This document shows positions 62,901 through 64,000 of a DNA stretch of 64,000 nucleotides, one piece after another (position 1 is the stretch's first letter; every line of letters starts with the position of its first letter). This DNA is from Poecilobothrus nobilitatus (lineage: Eukaryota > Arthropoda > Insecta > Diptera > Dolichopodidae): contig OX352772.1 of the NCBI GenBank assembly GCA_947095535.1, positions 276,158,336-276,222,335 of the forward strand, written 5' to 3'. Under the pieces are notes generated by a model. That model did not search any database, was not told the origin of the DNA, and was given only the letters and a program-made list of their open reading frames with translations. The position numbers were made by a program, and so were the translations under genes.

Positions 62901-64000
62901 ATTTAATTTCGTTTTAACGTTCTTATTTACAAGGGATACTATGAGTTATAGTGTACTTTAGTGCCTGTTCAGATAACACGATTTTCAATATCCTTCATTT
63001 TATTAAGTATACGGTATATGTTATTAAAAGGTAATATATTTTTTTAGTTCCTTCGCCACACAAAGAAAATCTTTCGTTTTCAGATGTGGTGGCGGTATAA
63101 GTATTAAATTATAATAAATTTTGTTTACACATTGAATGGTTTGAACCCAAGAACTGAGACCGGTGTTTTACGCACAATTAATTGATCAAATTTAAAAGGT
63201 ATGTATAGATGAACCTTTTTTAGAGGTAATTTGTGTTAATTTGTTAATATGTAACGGAGCATAAAAATTGAGTTTTAGACCTTTCTTAACAAAGTAATTT
63301 CTTGGAAAATGTTGTAATCCAGCTAAAATTCCCATATTTTTAAGACCTATCTTTCCACTAGTTTGTTTCTAAAAAACAAAAAATGTAAGTACTAAATTAT
63401 ATAATAACAGCAGAGTTATACAAGTAAAATTTTTATTCCAACATTATGTCATACTATCCAAACTTCAACGGACATCTGAATATTAGCGTATTAATATAAG
63501 CATTTTTTTATCAAATACTTCTATTTTTTTTTACTAAATAATAGAAGTTTAATTTTCTACAATTAATATGTTGCTGCTATGCATTTTTATTTTCGAATTG
63601 TCTCATCTTTTACTTTGCACTTAATCTGTAATTTAACTTATCCAAAATCACACAACAATTTTATTTTACTCAGTGGTTAACTGTATTTATGAAACTTAAA
63701 AAATTCACTTTGCAGAGCATTACACTTAAAATCTAATGAAGGTCTTATTCAAAGTGCTATGGTTTAAAATTTGTATTAATTTTATGTAGCACAAGGTTCT
63801 TTTTATTTGTTACTTTACTATTAGTAAATAATATATTAAGGAAATAATTTTTAAAGTTCTTCTGAAAAACTTCCTCTTTTTCTTTACATTTATAAAATTT
63901 ATATTGTAAGTGAAGTACTCATTATTTACAATGAACGTCAAATATTATAAATAAAAAAAAATAAAAAAAGAAACCTAAAAAATGTTTTCTTGCGAGAAAA
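56975..64000. other. AT-rich non-coding stretch, no gene seen
   Basis: Short frames near 59263-59617 (plus) and 62060-62254 (minus) have no domain. Two patches of higher complexity, 58150-58340 and 58560-58800, have no coding potential. A 21-base direct repeat 'cacacatataaa(g/a)(t/a)tgcaac' lies at 58984 and 59011. 'ggtttgaaccc' at 63138 is a lone B-box-like site on the minus strand. A and T runs of 9-15 bases are frequent at 60.1-62.5 kb. Confidence 0.55.

Noticed and set aside
63138..63148. Perfect B-box-like GGGTTCAAACC on the minus strand
   Set aside because: No A box or anticodon arm upstream; a single short match is expected by chance or from an old SINE.
1..64000. Operons, CRISPR arrays, riboswitches and bacterial promoters
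   Set aside because: The sequence is eukaryotic transposon-rich DNA; no regularly spaced repeat-spacer pattern and no gene clusters were seen.

Overview
This window looks like non-coding chromosomal DNA from an insect, most likely a fly (Diptera). It is very AT-rich, full of long A and T runs, and has no intact gene that I can support. The pointer to flies is a set of repeats with the design of Drosophila INE-1/DINE-1 elements, which are non-autonomous, Helentron-related transposons. They have a TATACCC-type 5' end, a block reading 'atcaggatcac..gagtcgatttagc..atgtccgtctgtccgtc', matching subterminal inverted repeats, and a 3' hairpin followed by a T-rich end. Almost every longer open frame is either chance (hydrophobic or Lys/Asn-rich) or a piece of a decayed transposon. 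No exons, rRNA, intact tRNA or CRISPR were recognised, so the stretch is probably intergenic or a large intron.

Layout. 1-2.4 kb: a decayed non-LTR retrotransposon reverse-transcriptase C-terminus (minus strand) lying among short diverged repeats. 9.9-10.2 kb: first copy of an unnamed hairpin-bearing repeat (family C). 17.6-17.9 kb: a second, 5'-truncated fragment of the same retrotransposon family as at 1.3 kb. 20.6-21.5 kb: a nearly complete DINE-1-like element with four ~140-bp internal repeats. 23.0-24.8 kb: a segment bounded by perfect 81-bp inverted repeats that start with TTAA; it encloses a reversed DINE-1-like 3' end. 29.7 kb: a regular 21-bp minisatellite. 35.0-37.0 kb: a broken hAT-superfamily transposase gene (minus). 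38.5-40.0 kb: a broken endonuclease/reverse-transcriptase retrotransposon (plus).

42.7 and 50.6 kb: two copies of an unnamed repeat with a TG-rich core (family B). 44.1-45.7 and 46.5-48.0 kb: two related DINE-1-like elements in direct orientation. 48.7-49.4 kb: second family C copy, TTA microsatellites and a degenerate tRNA-like sequence. 49.4-50.05 kb: a 622-bp MITE or foldback-like element with 20-bp terminal inverted repeats (19/20 matching) and possible ATT target duplications. 54.9-55.4 and 56.5-57.0 kb: two more DINE-1-like relics (minus). The rest to 64 kb is unassigned AT-rich DNA.

The coding relics do not work together in any pathway; each is a separate dead insertion. The best candidates for something not yet described are the 49.4-kb element with its repeated terminal module, the TTAA-bounded perfect inverted repeat at 23.0-24.8 kb, and the two repeat families B and C. 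I found no sign of a new protein-coding system.
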